NCBI GenBank assembly: GCA_029263945.1
Contig: JARIDM010000188.1
Location: 1-13,687, forward strand
Length of the DNA: 13,687 nt
From: Sporosarcina sp.
Lineage (GTDB): Bacteria > Bacillota > Bacilli > Bacillales_A > Planococcaceae
Direction: 5' to 3'
The translations under genes and the position numbers were made by a program. Of the stretch, positions 7,240 to 13,683 are shown piece after piece. The notes under the pieces were generated by a model, which saw only the letters and a program-made list of their open reading frames with translations, searched no databases and had not been told where the DNA came from. Within the stretch, counting starts at the first letter, position 1. The number at the start of each line of letters is the position of its first letter.

Positions 7240-8508
7240 TTAGGCCGAATCTTTATCTTTCAATAAAGTTAATTCTGAACCATCTTCTCTTAATAAAATC
7301 GGGCTCTTACCATCTACTACCGATTCTTTTGTGATAACACATTCAGTCACTTCTTCAAGAGATGGTAATTCATACATGACGTCCAGCATGATATTTTCAA
7401 TAATTGAACGTAATCCACGTGCTCCTGTTTTACGCTCGATCGCTTCTACTGCAATTTCTAATAGCGCATCTTCTTCAAATCGAAGCGTTACACCATCAAT
7501 TTCAAGCATTTTTTGGTATTGCTTAACGATGGCATTTTTAGGTAATGTTAAAATTTGAAGTAGAGCATCTTCATCTAATGGTTCTAAACTAGCCATGACA
7601 GGCAAACGTCCGATAAACTCTGGAATTAACCCGAAGCTTTGTAAATCTTCTGGAATGAGTTGAGATAGTAACGATACATCATCTTGGTCAACTGCATTTG
7701 GTTCAGAACCAAAACCGATTAGCTTCTGCCCAGTTCTACGCTTTATAATTTCGTTAATGCCATCAAAAGCACCACCAACAATAAAGAGAATATTCGTTGT
7801 GTCTAATTGGATAAATTCTTGATGTGGGTGCTTACGTCCGCCTTGTGGTGGAACGCTTGCAACAGTTCCTTCAAGAATTTTCAAGAGTGCTTGTTGAACG
7901 CCTTCGCCTGATACATCACGCGTGATAGATGCATTTTCAGATTTTCGTGCAACTTTATCAATTTCATCAATATAAATTATGCCTTTTTCAGCTTTTTCAA
8001 CATCATAATCAGCTGTCTGCAACAATTTCAGTAAAATATTTTCTACATCTTCCCCTACGTAACCTGCTTCAGTTAGTGATGTTGCGTCTGCGATTGCAAA
8101 TGGAACATCAAGAATCCGTGCAAGTGTTTGAGCAAGTAATGTTTTACCGCTACCAGTTGGTCCAATCAATACGATATTCGACTTAGCAAGTTCTACATCA
8201 TCAATTTTACTACCAGAGTTTACTCGCTTATAATGATTGTAAACTGCAACTGCAAGCGTTTTCTTCGCTCTATCCTGTCCTATTAAGTAATCATCAAGTA
8301 TAATTTGTATGTCTTTTGGTTTAGGTACTTCTTTTAGCTCAAAGCCTTCTTCAAGTCCTACTTCTTCTTCGACAATTTCAGCACAAAGTTCGACACATTC
8401 ATCACAAATATAAACCCCTTGTCCTGCAACTAATTTCCGTACTTGATCTTGCGATTTCCCACAAAAAGAACAGTTAAAATTATCTTTTTCATCGTTAAAT
8501 TTGAACAT
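7240..8508 (-). CDS. clpX: ClpX, ATP-binding unfoldase subunit of ClpXP
   Basis: ClpX is a hexameric AAA+ unfoldase that recognises tagged substrates and feeds them into ClpP. The protein has 422 residues when started at MFKFNDEK, the family's usual N-terminus. The zinc-binding domain has Cys13, Cys16, Cys35 and Cys38 (CSFC...CDEC). Walker A is GPTGSGKT (116-123), the pore loop GYVG (149-152), Walker B IIYIDEID (177-184), the RKH loop about 225-227, the ClpP-docking IGF loop (264-266), and sensor II GARGLR (362-367). All are intact. The ATG at 8508 has AGGGG 8 bases upstream; an ATG one codon earlier and a GTG three codons earlier are also in frame. A strong promoter lies just upstream and a hairpin follows the stop, so clpX can be transcribed alone. 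clpP is not in the window. Confidence 0.98.
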   Translation of the reverse strand: MFKFNDEKDNFNCSFCGKSQDQVRKLVAGQGVYICDECVELCAEIVEEEVGLEEGFELKEVPKPKDIQIILDDYLIGQDRAKKTLAVAVYNHYKRVNSGSKIDDVELAKSNIVLIGPTGSGKTLLAQTLARILDVPFAIADATSLTEAGYVGEDVENILLKLLQTADYDVEKAEKGIIYIDEIDKVARKSENASITRDVSGEGVQQALLKILEGTVASVPPQGGRKHPHQEFIQLDTTNILFIVGGAFDGINEIIKRRTGQKLIGFGSEPNAVDQDDVSLLSQLIPEDLQSFGLIPEFIGRLPVMASLEPLDEDALLQILTLPKNAIVKQYQKMLEIDGVTLRFEEDALLEIAVEAIERKTGARGLRSIIENIMLDVMYELPSLEEVTECVITKESVVDGKSPILLREDGSELTLLKDKDSA

Positions 8509-8533
8509 CATGCTCACCCCTATTCACGTCCCA

Positions 8534-8562
8534 ATAATACAAGACTCATTCAGTATAATCAA
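8534..8562 (-). promoter_or_regulatory. Sigma-A promoter of clpX
   Basis: Minus strand TTGATT (8562-8557), a 17-bp spacer, then TATTAT (8539-8534). Predicted start is near 8527, giving a short leader of about 20 bases before the clpX ATG. I saw no CtsR heptad repeat or CIRCE element near it. Confidence 0.7.
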
Positions 8563-8822
8563 CTATTTCGTATTCGATGCAAAAGCTACGCTATGGGCTG
8601 TTGCAAAAGGAATCCCATATATGATCCTTATACATTAAATTTATTTTCAACGAATTGAGTCACTTACATAACAACCTAATTCTGCTACAACAACGCAACA
8701 TATATTTTGAAGAAGCAATCACTTTGCCTATGCGTTGTAGTGCTATAGCAATGAAGACTTATAATAAAAACACTTTTCTTTCTAGTGCCCTTTTGAATCG
8801 TTTTACGACTCCATTGTTTCTT
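8563..8822 (-). other. Gene-free spacer between tig terminator and clpX promoter
   Basis: About 260 bases with no convincing reading frame; open stretches are short and lack ribosome-binding sites. It holds an imperfect inverted repeat: CTACAACAACGCA at 8685-8697 against TGCGTTGTAG at 8731-8740, with a 3-base bulge and a 33-base loop. It also has a short dyad TATGGG/CCCATA at 8592-8597 and 8614-8619, close upstream of the clpX -35 box. No recognisable riboswitch, T-box or small-RNA family was seen. Confidence 0.5.
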
Positions 8823-8854
8823 ATGTAAAACAAGGTACGGTTAACCGTACCTTG
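8823..8854 (-). terminator. Intrinsic terminator of tig
   Basis: Positions 8831-8854 form a perfect 24-base palindrome, CAAGGTACGG-TTAA-CCGTACCTTG. On the minus strand it is followed by TTTTACAT. It starts 16 bases after the tig stop. The stem of 10 bp with a 4-base loop is strong. The sequence also reads on the plus strand but there has only a C-rich then TTT tail, so minus-strand use is favoured. Confidence 0.88.
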
Positions 8855-8870
8855 CCCTTTGCATCATATA

Positions 8871-10157
8871 TTATTCAGTTACTTTAGCATGTTCTACAAG
8901 GAATTCAACTGTTTTATTGAAACGAAGGTCATTTTCTAGTACTGACGTTCCACCAAGTGTTGCTTTAATTTGTTCAACTTCCATGCCGAACTGCTCTGAC
9001 ATCTTTTGAAGTTCTTCATTAATTTCTTCTTCAGGAACTTCTAGTGCCTCAGCTTGACCAATTGCTTCAAGCGTTAATGAAACGCGAACACGATTTGTCG
9101 CATCATCTTGCATTTGTGCACGTAGTGCTTCTTCATCTTGGCCAGAAAATTGGAAGTAAAGGTCCAAATTCATACCTTGCTGTTGTAAGCGTTGTTCGAA
9201 TTCTTCTAGCATACGCTCAACTTCAGAATTAATCATTGCTTCAGGAATGTCTATTTCAGCATTTCTTGCCGCTGCTTCCACAAGATCATCACGAAGTGCT
9301 GTTTCAGATGAAGTCTTTTTCTCAGCAACAGTTTTTTCATGCAATTTACTGCGTAGCTCTTCTAAGTTTTCAACTTCTTCATCAATTTCTTTTGCGAGCT
9401 CGTCGTTTAATTCTGGAATTTCTTTAACTTTAACTTCATTAATTTTCACTTCAAATGTAGCTGGTTTTCCAGCTAGTTCTGCTGCATGGTATTCTTCTGG
9501 GAATGTAATTTCGATTTTCTTTTCTTCATCTAATTTCATTCCTACCATTTGCTCTTCAAAACCTGGAATGAATGAGCCTGAACCTATTTCAAGTTCAAAG
9601 TCTTCTGCTTCTCCACCTTCAAATGGTTCTCCATCAGAAAATCCTTTGAAGTCTAATTTAACCGTATCGCCGTCTTCAACTTCGCCTTCTTCTTTTATCA
9701 CTAACTCAGCGAAAGCTGTTTGACGGTCTTTTAATTGCTGGTCAATTTCTTCTTCAGTGACTTCTGTTTCTTGACGTGTAACTTCAAGTCCTTTGTACTC
9801 GCCTAACTTCACTTCAGGTTTCACTGTAATTGTTGCTTTAAATATTAATGATTTCCCTTTTTCCATTTGCTCAATGTCAATATCAGGACGATCTACAGGT
9901 GTAAGATCAGCTTCTTCTACAGCATTACCGTATGCTTCTGGAAGAAGAATGTCGAGCGCGTCATTATAAAGTGATTCGACACCGTACATTTTCTCAAACA
10001 TCGGACGTGGCATTTTACCTTTACGGAATCCAGGTGCTTGTACATCCTTTACAACTTTTTTGAACGCTTGGTTTAAGCCTTCTTTTACTTTTTCTTCTGG
10101 AACTTCAACTGTTAAAATTCCTTTGTTTCCCTCTTGTTTTTCCCATTTAATTGACAT
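8871..10157 (-). CDS. tig: Trigger factor, ribosome-bound chaperone and prolyl isomerase
   Basis: Trigger factor docks next to the ribosomal exit tunnel and shields nascent chains; its FKBP-type domain isomerises prolyl bonds. Length 428 residues is typical (about 424 in B. subtilis). Domains are the N-terminal ribosome-binding domain with the signature GFRKGKMPR (43-51), the FKBP-type PPIase domain about 150-245 (GDTVKLDFKGFSDGEPFEGG, then FIPGFEEQMVGM), and a long acidic, helical C-terminal chaperone domain from about 250 to the end. The protein is strongly acidic, as usual. The start is well defined: GGAGG lies 9 bases before the ATG at 10157. The tig-clpX order is conserved in Bacillales, but a strong terminator and the clpX promoter show that the two are mostly transcribed separately. 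Confidence 0.98.
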   Translation of the reverse strand: MSIKWEKQEGNKGILTVEVPEEKVKEGLNQAFKKVVKDVQAPGFRKGKMPRPMFEKMYGVESLYNDALDILLPEAYGNAVEEADLTPVDRPDIDIEQMEKGKSLIFKATITVKPEVKLGEYKGLEVTRQETEVTEEEIDQQLKDRQTAFAELVIKEEGEVEDGDTVKLDFKGFSDGEPFEGGEAEDFELEIGSGSFIPGFEEQMVGMKLDEEKKIEITFPEEYHAAELAGKPATFEVKINEVKVKEIPELNDELAKEIDEEVENLEELRSKLHEKTVAEKKTSSETALRDDLVEAAARNAEIDIPEAMINSEVERMLEEFEQRLQQQGMNLDLYFQFSGQDEEALRAQMQDDATNRVRVSLTLEAIGQAEALEVPEEEINEELQKMSEQFGMEVEQIKATLGGTSVLENDLRFNKTVEFLVEHAKVTE

Positions 10158-10189
10158 AGTTAATAACCTCCGGATGATTTGTTGACTCT

Positions 10190-10218
10190 ATTATTTCATT
10201 TATATTCATGATTGACAA
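10190..10218 (-). promoter_or_regulatory. tig proximal promoter candidate (P2)
   Basis: Minus strand TTGTCA (10218-10213), a 17-bp spacer, and AATAAT (10195-10190), preceded by TG to form an extended -10 (TGAAATAAT). The start would be about 25 bases before the tig ATG. It is placed tandem to a second, upstream promoter. Confidence 0.5.
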
Positions 10219-10225
10219 CTGTTTC

Positions 10226-10253
10226 AGTATAGCATAAAGCCTATTTCTTTCAA
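10226..10253 (-). promoter_or_regulatory. tig distal promoter (P1)
   Basis: Minus strand TTGAAA (10253-10248), a 16-bp spacer, and TATACT (10231-10226) with an extended -10 (TGCTATACT). It would give a leader of about 60 bases before tig. It lies just after the stop of the TPR gene, with no terminator seen between the two, so tig may also receive read-through. Confidence 0.65.
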
Positions 10254-10268
10254 GATATTTCATGTATT

Positions 10269-11240
10269 TTAAAAGTCTACTTCACTATCCATGTATTTGA
10301 TAAACTCGTGGAGAGGTGTTATTGGAAATGCTTCACCCGAAAATAACGTGTCTATGTATAGGACATAAGCATTTGCGACCTCTTCAGCTGTGTAGTTTCC
10401 CCATTTAAAAGGAAATGCTGTAATCTCAAATTTCTCAACCATACCTTTTGCTAACTCAAAACGAGTTGGATCTTGCTCTAGAAGTTCTTCTATAATAGAA
10501 AGAACTTTTTTTGACAGTGCATCTTCGCCAGGTAATGGCATGTCTATTGGTATAACTTTCTTTTCCATGTCGAACTTTCGAACCGTAAGTTCTTTTGCAT
10601 GTCCAGATTGAGCTAATAACGACAACGCAAATGTAATGACAAGTGGAGAAAAGTTTACCCCTTCTGCTATATCTTCAAGAATAGAGGTCATCATTCTTAA
10701 ATCTGTTCCATTTAAGGATGCAAGCATTTGCTGTTGAGAAAATGGATCCATATCAATAAAATCGTCTAATGTAAATGGCACTTCAGGTGCAGGTGCATCC
10801 TCTTTTCCATACCTAGTCGACATTCTGTTATTCAGTTCGCGTAAGTACGTAAATTTATTAATAAGTTCTTCAGGCACAAATCCCTCTTCTAGTAAAATAT
10901 CTATATTCATATCAACATCATCGTATTCTTCTAGTTGAATCAGAATTGTTAAATACAGTTCCATCGTCCCAATATAATCCTCAGGACCACTATGAAGAAG
11001 ACGAATTGTCATTTCTTTGGCACGTTGATAATCTTTCGTTTCATAAAGTGCTAAAGCGTATGGAGCATAGAACTCCACTGATTCGGGGCCCAAATCAATC
11101 GCCTGGTCAAATACACGGACGGCTTGCTCATACGCTCCATTTTCCACGAACAAAAATCCTTCTCGAATTAGTTTTTCATAAGTTCCTGGAAATACGATAA
11201 TATTTTCCTTCTTCAAAAGCCTTCCATATTTTTTGCGCAT
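10269..11240 (-). CDS. Tetratricopeptide-repeat protein, YsoA-like
   Basis: A soluble acidic protein of 323 residues whose biochemical role is unknown. Residues 22-54 (GFLFVENGAYEQAVRVFDQA region) and 56-88 (YAPYALALYETKDYQRAKEM region) are clear TPR helix pairs, and 92-120 resembles a third. The C-terminal half has no motif I recognise. B. subtilis has a TPR protein, YsoA, at the same place beside tig, so it is probably the orthologue. TPR folds bind proteins, and adjacency to a ribosome chaperone invites a link to translation or folding, but that is inference. The start MRKKYGRLLK at 11240 was chosen because the ATG at 11258 has no ribosome-binding site and lies within two bases of the predicted transcription start. 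GGTGTGATC precedes the chosen ATG but is a weak, close site. No signal peptide or membrane segment is visible. Confidence 0.85.
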   Translation of the reverse strand: MRKKYGRLLKKENIIVFPGTYEKLIREGFLFVENGAYEQAVRVFDQAIDLGPESVEFYAPYALALYETKDYQRAKEMTIRLLHSGPEDYIGTMELYLTILIQLEEYDDVDMNIDILLEEGFVPEELINKFTYLRELNNRMSTRYGKEDAPAPEVPFTLDDFIDMDPFSQQQMLASLNGTDLRMMTSILEDIAEGVNFSPLVITFALSLLAQSGHAKELTVRKFDMEKKVIPIDMPLPGEDALSKKVLSIIEELLEQDPTRFELAKGMVEKFEITAFPFKWGNYTAEEVANAYVLYIDTLFSGEAFPITPLHEFIKYMDSEVDF

Positions 11241-11266
11241 GATCACACCCACTTTCATCAGTATTT

Positions 11267-11295
11267 ACTATAGCATATGAAAGTTTTGTTTTAAA
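11267..11295 (-). promoter_or_regulatory. Promoter of the TPR gene
   Basis: Minus strand TTTAAA (11295-11290), a 17-bp spacer, and TATAGT (11272-11267) with an extended -10 (TGCTATAGT). Predicted start is near 11260. An inverted repeat CTGTTTT-N8-AAAACAG (11296-11302 and 11311-11317) abuts the -35 box and could be an operator. Confidence 0.55.
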
Positions 11296-11342
11296 CTGTT
11301 TTAATCCCTAAAAACAGGCTGATTTCACCACACTTTTGACAA

Positions 11343-11378
11343 CAAAAAAAGCCGCCATGCAAATGAATGCATCGCGGC
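11343..11378 (-). terminator. Strong intrinsic terminator of the MFS gene
   Basis: GCCGC (11351-11355) pairs with GCGGC (11374-11378), and after a 1x1 C/C mismatch ATGCA pairs with TGCAT, around a 6-base loop. On the minus strand the hairpin is followed by seven T (11350-11344). It starts 18 bases past the MFS stop. A short TTTT on the plus side could give weak bidirectional action, but no plus-strand gene ends here. Confidence 0.92.
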
Positions 11379-11395
11379 GATTTTAATGTTCTTAA

Positions 11396-12655
11396 TTAAT
11401 TCCACAAACCATCTTTTATCATTTTTTCTTTGCTCTTGAAAGCGAAGAGGATACAGACAACAGCTATAATTAACATTGCTAGAATCATATACAATGCACC
11501 TGAGTAGCTTTCTGTAAATTGATAGATATAGCCGTATATAGGAAGAGAAACGATTCCAGCAACCGCTAGACCTAGTGACGCTGTTGAGAAAATCGGTCCA
11601 TAATCTTTAGTTCCAAATAGACTAGATGTAAGAACTGGTCCTAACGTTCCGATAGATGAAGTAACAAAACCAAACAAGAAGAATGCTGTGATTAGAACTG
11701 GCTTTCCAGTAGCAAAGTATAGCAACATGATCATCGTCACCATTCCCATGCCCATTGCAAGAAGTGCAGTGTTTTTAGCACCAATCTTGTCACTTAAGAA
11801 TCCAAATACCAATGAACCCACTAACATTCCTACCATGTAAATACTCATAATCGTTCCAGCAAAAGTCGTACTTTGCGTAATGTTTTCTACAAATGCAGGA
11901 ATATGCATTGCAAAACTACCGAACGATGTAATTAAGAAGAAGAAACCAACTAGGGCATAAAAAGCACCTGTTTTTTTAGCAACTGCAAGTTCTACACCAG
12001 GCTCTACAACTTCAGTTACTTCAGCTTCCTCTGGATTTGACTCAACCATACCATATGGAAGTAATCCTTTGTCTTGCGGTTTTCTAATGAACAATAAGAT
12101 TACTGGAATTGCGATAATAAGTACGCCAACACCCGTGTAAATATAAGCGCTTCTCCAGCCTGATGTTACGATTAAATTTGCAATAATCGGTTGTACAACC
12201 GCACCAATCGCACCTGCAGCAGCCATCATAATTCCGATTGCTAATCCGTTATTCTTTTTAAACCAAGTATTTATCAATACAGGTCCAGCAACTAATGCAA
12301 TGAAGATCGCACCAAATGACATTGGTACTGCTAAAATATACCAGCCCCATACAGAATTCATGAAACCAAATAATGCAAATGAGCCCGCTTGTAAAATAAT
12401 TGCAGCAATTAAAACCGTTCTAATATTGTATTTTGATATTAACTTTCCTGCAAGCGGTAAAAATATAAGTGTTACTGCTGAAGCAATACTAAAATATAAT
12501 GACAAATTTCCAATCCCAAGATCTAAATCGGCATCAATCGAAGTTAAAAATAGTCCACCAGAGTTATTTAACCCTCCACGACCTAAACCAACCATTAAAC
12601 AAAGGCCTAATAATACCCACCACGCAAAGTGAATCTTACTTTTTTCTTTATTCAT
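11396..12655 (-). CDS. MFS transporter, oxalate/formate-antiporter or monocarboxylate type
   Basis: A 419-residue polytopic inner-membrane protein with about twelve hydrophobic segments, split by a charged cytoplasmic loop near residues 193-228 (RKPQDKGLLPYGM, then Glu-rich). Features resembling the OFA/MCT branch of the major facilitator superfamily are the N-terminal WWVLLGLCLMVGLGRGGLNN with GGLFLTSI, INTWFKKNNGLAIGI after helix 4, GWRSAYIYTG near helix 5-6, and FGFLSDKIGAKN in the second half, the equivalent of the MFS loop 2-3 motif. Small organic anions are the usual cargo of this branch, but the substrate cannot be read from sequence. GGGAG lies 7 bases before the ATG. It is a single-gene unit with its own promoter and terminator. 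It does not belong to the conserved tig-clpX block; in B. subtilis the leu genes lie on this side. Confidence 0.85.
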   Translation of the reverse strand: MNKEKSKIHFAWWVLLGLCLMVGLGRGGLNNSGGLFLTSIDADLDLGIGNLSLYFSIASAVTLIFLPLAGKLISKYNIRTVLIAAIILQAGSFALFGFMNSVWGWYILAVPMSFGAIFIALVAGPVLINTWFKKNNGLAIGIMMAAAGAIGAVVQPIIANLIVTSGWRSAYIYTGVGVLIIAIPVILLFIRKPQDKGLLPYGMVESNPEEAEVTEVVEPGVELAVAKKTGAFYALVGFFFLITSFGSFAMHIPAFVENITQSTTFAGTIMSIYMVGMLVGSLVFGFLSDKIGAKNTALLAMGMGMVTMIMLLYFATGKPVLITAFFLFGFVTSSIGTLGPVLTSSLFGTKDYGPIFSTASLGLAVAGIVSLPIYGYIYQFTESYSGALYMILAMLIIAVVCILFAFKSKEKMIKDGLWN

Positions 12656-12871
12656 AACTCTTCTCCCTTTTCAATTGTTTTTTTATGTAACGATAAAACT
12701 TGTGCATCTTTTGTAAGTAGCGAACCCATTTGTTTAGCAATTATTTTAAAAAACTTAAGATGTGCTAGTTTATTTTAAGATACGCTGCCTACAAGTACTA
12801 AAGCAGAATCTGAAACTCATGTAATCTCCATTGGCAAAACCCTTTCAACAACATTTTCACTTTCTACTATT

Positions 12872-12880
12872 ATTATATCA
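12872..12880 (-). promoter_or_regulatory. Candidate promoter for the MFS gene (extended -10)
   Basis: The minus strand carries TGATATAAT (12880-12872), a perfect -10 with the TGn extension. No good -35 box is present 16-18 bp upstream. A start near 12865 would leave a leader of about 210 bases before the MFS ATG, which is long for a simple gene. Confidence 0.4.
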
Positions 12881-12942
12881 GGTATAGACATATTTAAATA
12901 TAGTGTTGATTACTTTCGTGTAAATAAATACTAAATAACGGG

Positions 12943-12966
12943 GACTTTACACACACTTGTAAAGTC
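12943..12966. repeat. 24-bp dyad, copy 1 (GACTTTACA-N6-TGTAAAGTC)
   Basis: A perfect inverted repeat with 9-bp arms (12943-12951 and 12958-12966) around a 6-bp centre. No T-run follows on either strand, so it is not a standard terminator. It is about 65-90 bp upstream of the candidate MFS -10 box. Seven of nine arm positions match the dyad at 13164-13187. A protein-binding operator is the simplest reading. A decayed insertion-sequence end is the alternative. Confidence 0.5.
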
Positions 12967-13163
12967 AACGTAAAATATATTGTTAGAAATGACCACCTAT
13001 GTCTTATAAAAATACATTTATACCTCCAATTCCCGAACATTACTGAATTTTTTCAAATTAATATGAACTTCTTAATGGTTGAATTCCCAGTGAATTACTC
13101 ACATGTTTACAAGATTACTAGACACTTAAAACGTTATAATTTGAAGTTATGTACTTTTTAAAA

Positions 13164-13187
13164 AACTTTAAAGCGTTTTTTAAAGTT
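13164..13187. repeat. 24-bp dyad, copy 2 (AACTTTAAA-N6-TTTAAAGTT)
   Basis: A perfect inverted repeat with 9-bp arms and a 6-bp centre, the same architecture as the dyad at 12943-12966. Its right arm overlaps a second hairpin, AGTTACT-GGT-AGTAACT at 13184-13200, so in RNA the two could not form together. A TATAAT on the plus strand (13135-13140) lies just upstream, without a good -35 box. Confidence 0.5.
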
Positions 13188-13398
13188 ACTGGTAGTAACT
13201 CTTTAGCATTTCCTTTGAGAAACCTAATAGGTCAATATTTTTTGTTCAAGCGTCTTTAATCATTCGAACGATTTAATTCGCTAAAAGCGAACATTCATTG
13301 AATGCACCTCCATAACGTTCGTAATATAAATCGCATAGTTCCATTAATTAAAATTTAATCATCATTGCTAATTGATATTATAACGTAAAATAAGGGGT

Positions 13399-13524
13399 AT
13401 GATTGTTAATCATTTGACTTTTAGTCGGCAATTGAATCCGTTTTTACAGATTTTTATTCTGTTCATATTTCTGTCACATTTTGCAGTACTGCCTTTTTCT
13501 ACTGATCATTTCATACGGATTTAG
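13399..13524 (+). CDS. Doubtful small hydrophobic ORF, 41 residues
   Basis: An ATG frame encoding a 41-residue peptide with a hydrophobic core (FLQIFILFIFLSHFAVLPF, about residues 15-33) that could span a membrane. AAGGGG stands only one base before the ATG, too close for a normal ribosome-binding site. The first codons form a small dyad. No family is recognised. It may be chance in AT-rich DNA or part of decayed sequence. Confidence 0.12.
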   Translation: MIVNHLTFSRQLNPFLQIFILFIFLSHFAVLPFSTDHFIRI

Positions 13525-13645
13525 CGAAATAATGTTATTCAGAATAAAACAAATAGTTTCATTTTTATAGTTAATTCAGTACTCTCAAATGCTTATTGCA
13601 AATTAAAAAACACTTAACCTCTCATGAAAACCAAGAAGTTAAATG

Positions 13646-13669
13646 TTTTATTACGCGTATTTTATTACG
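13646..13669 (+). repeat. Direct repeat TTTTATTACG before the off-window gene
   Basis: The 10-mer TTTTATTACG occurs at 13646-13655 and again at 13660-13669, a 14-bp period, just before the Shine-Dalgarno at the right edge. It could be a regulator site or chance in T-rich leader DNA. An imperfect hairpin (TTAAC at 13614-13618 with GTTAA at 13638-13642) stands just upstream. Confidence 0.35.
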
Positions 13670-13677
13670 TCTTATTT

Positions 13678-13683
13678 AGGAGG
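13678..13683 (+). promoter_or_regulatory. Shine-Dalgarno of a plus-strand gene starting outside the window
   Basis: AGGAGG, a perfect core, lies four bases from the right edge with no start codon yet visible. With normal spacing, the start would be a few bases beyond position 13687. That would make the neighbouring gene divergent from the MFS gene. Its identity cannot be told from here. Confidence 0.6.

Noticed and set aside
8443..8658. 71-codon plus-strand frame spanning the clpX start and its promoter
   Set aside because: It overlaps the conserved clpX zinc finger and a good clpX promoter on the other strand, with no ribosome-binding site or recognisable product.
8509..8870. CtsR or CIRCE control sites for clpX and tig
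   Set aside because: No GGTCAAA-type heptad pair and no TTAGCACTC-N9-GAGTGCTAA element were seen in the spacer.
10212..10240. TTGACA with TATAGC on the plus strand between the TPR gene and tig
   Set aside because: The spacing to TATAGC is about 12 bp, too short, and there is no plus-strand gene; the same bases serve better as minus-strand tig promoter elements.
12943..12966. Intrinsic terminator at the GACTTTACA dyad
   Set aside because: Neither strand has a T-run immediately after the stem, and no gene ends nearby.
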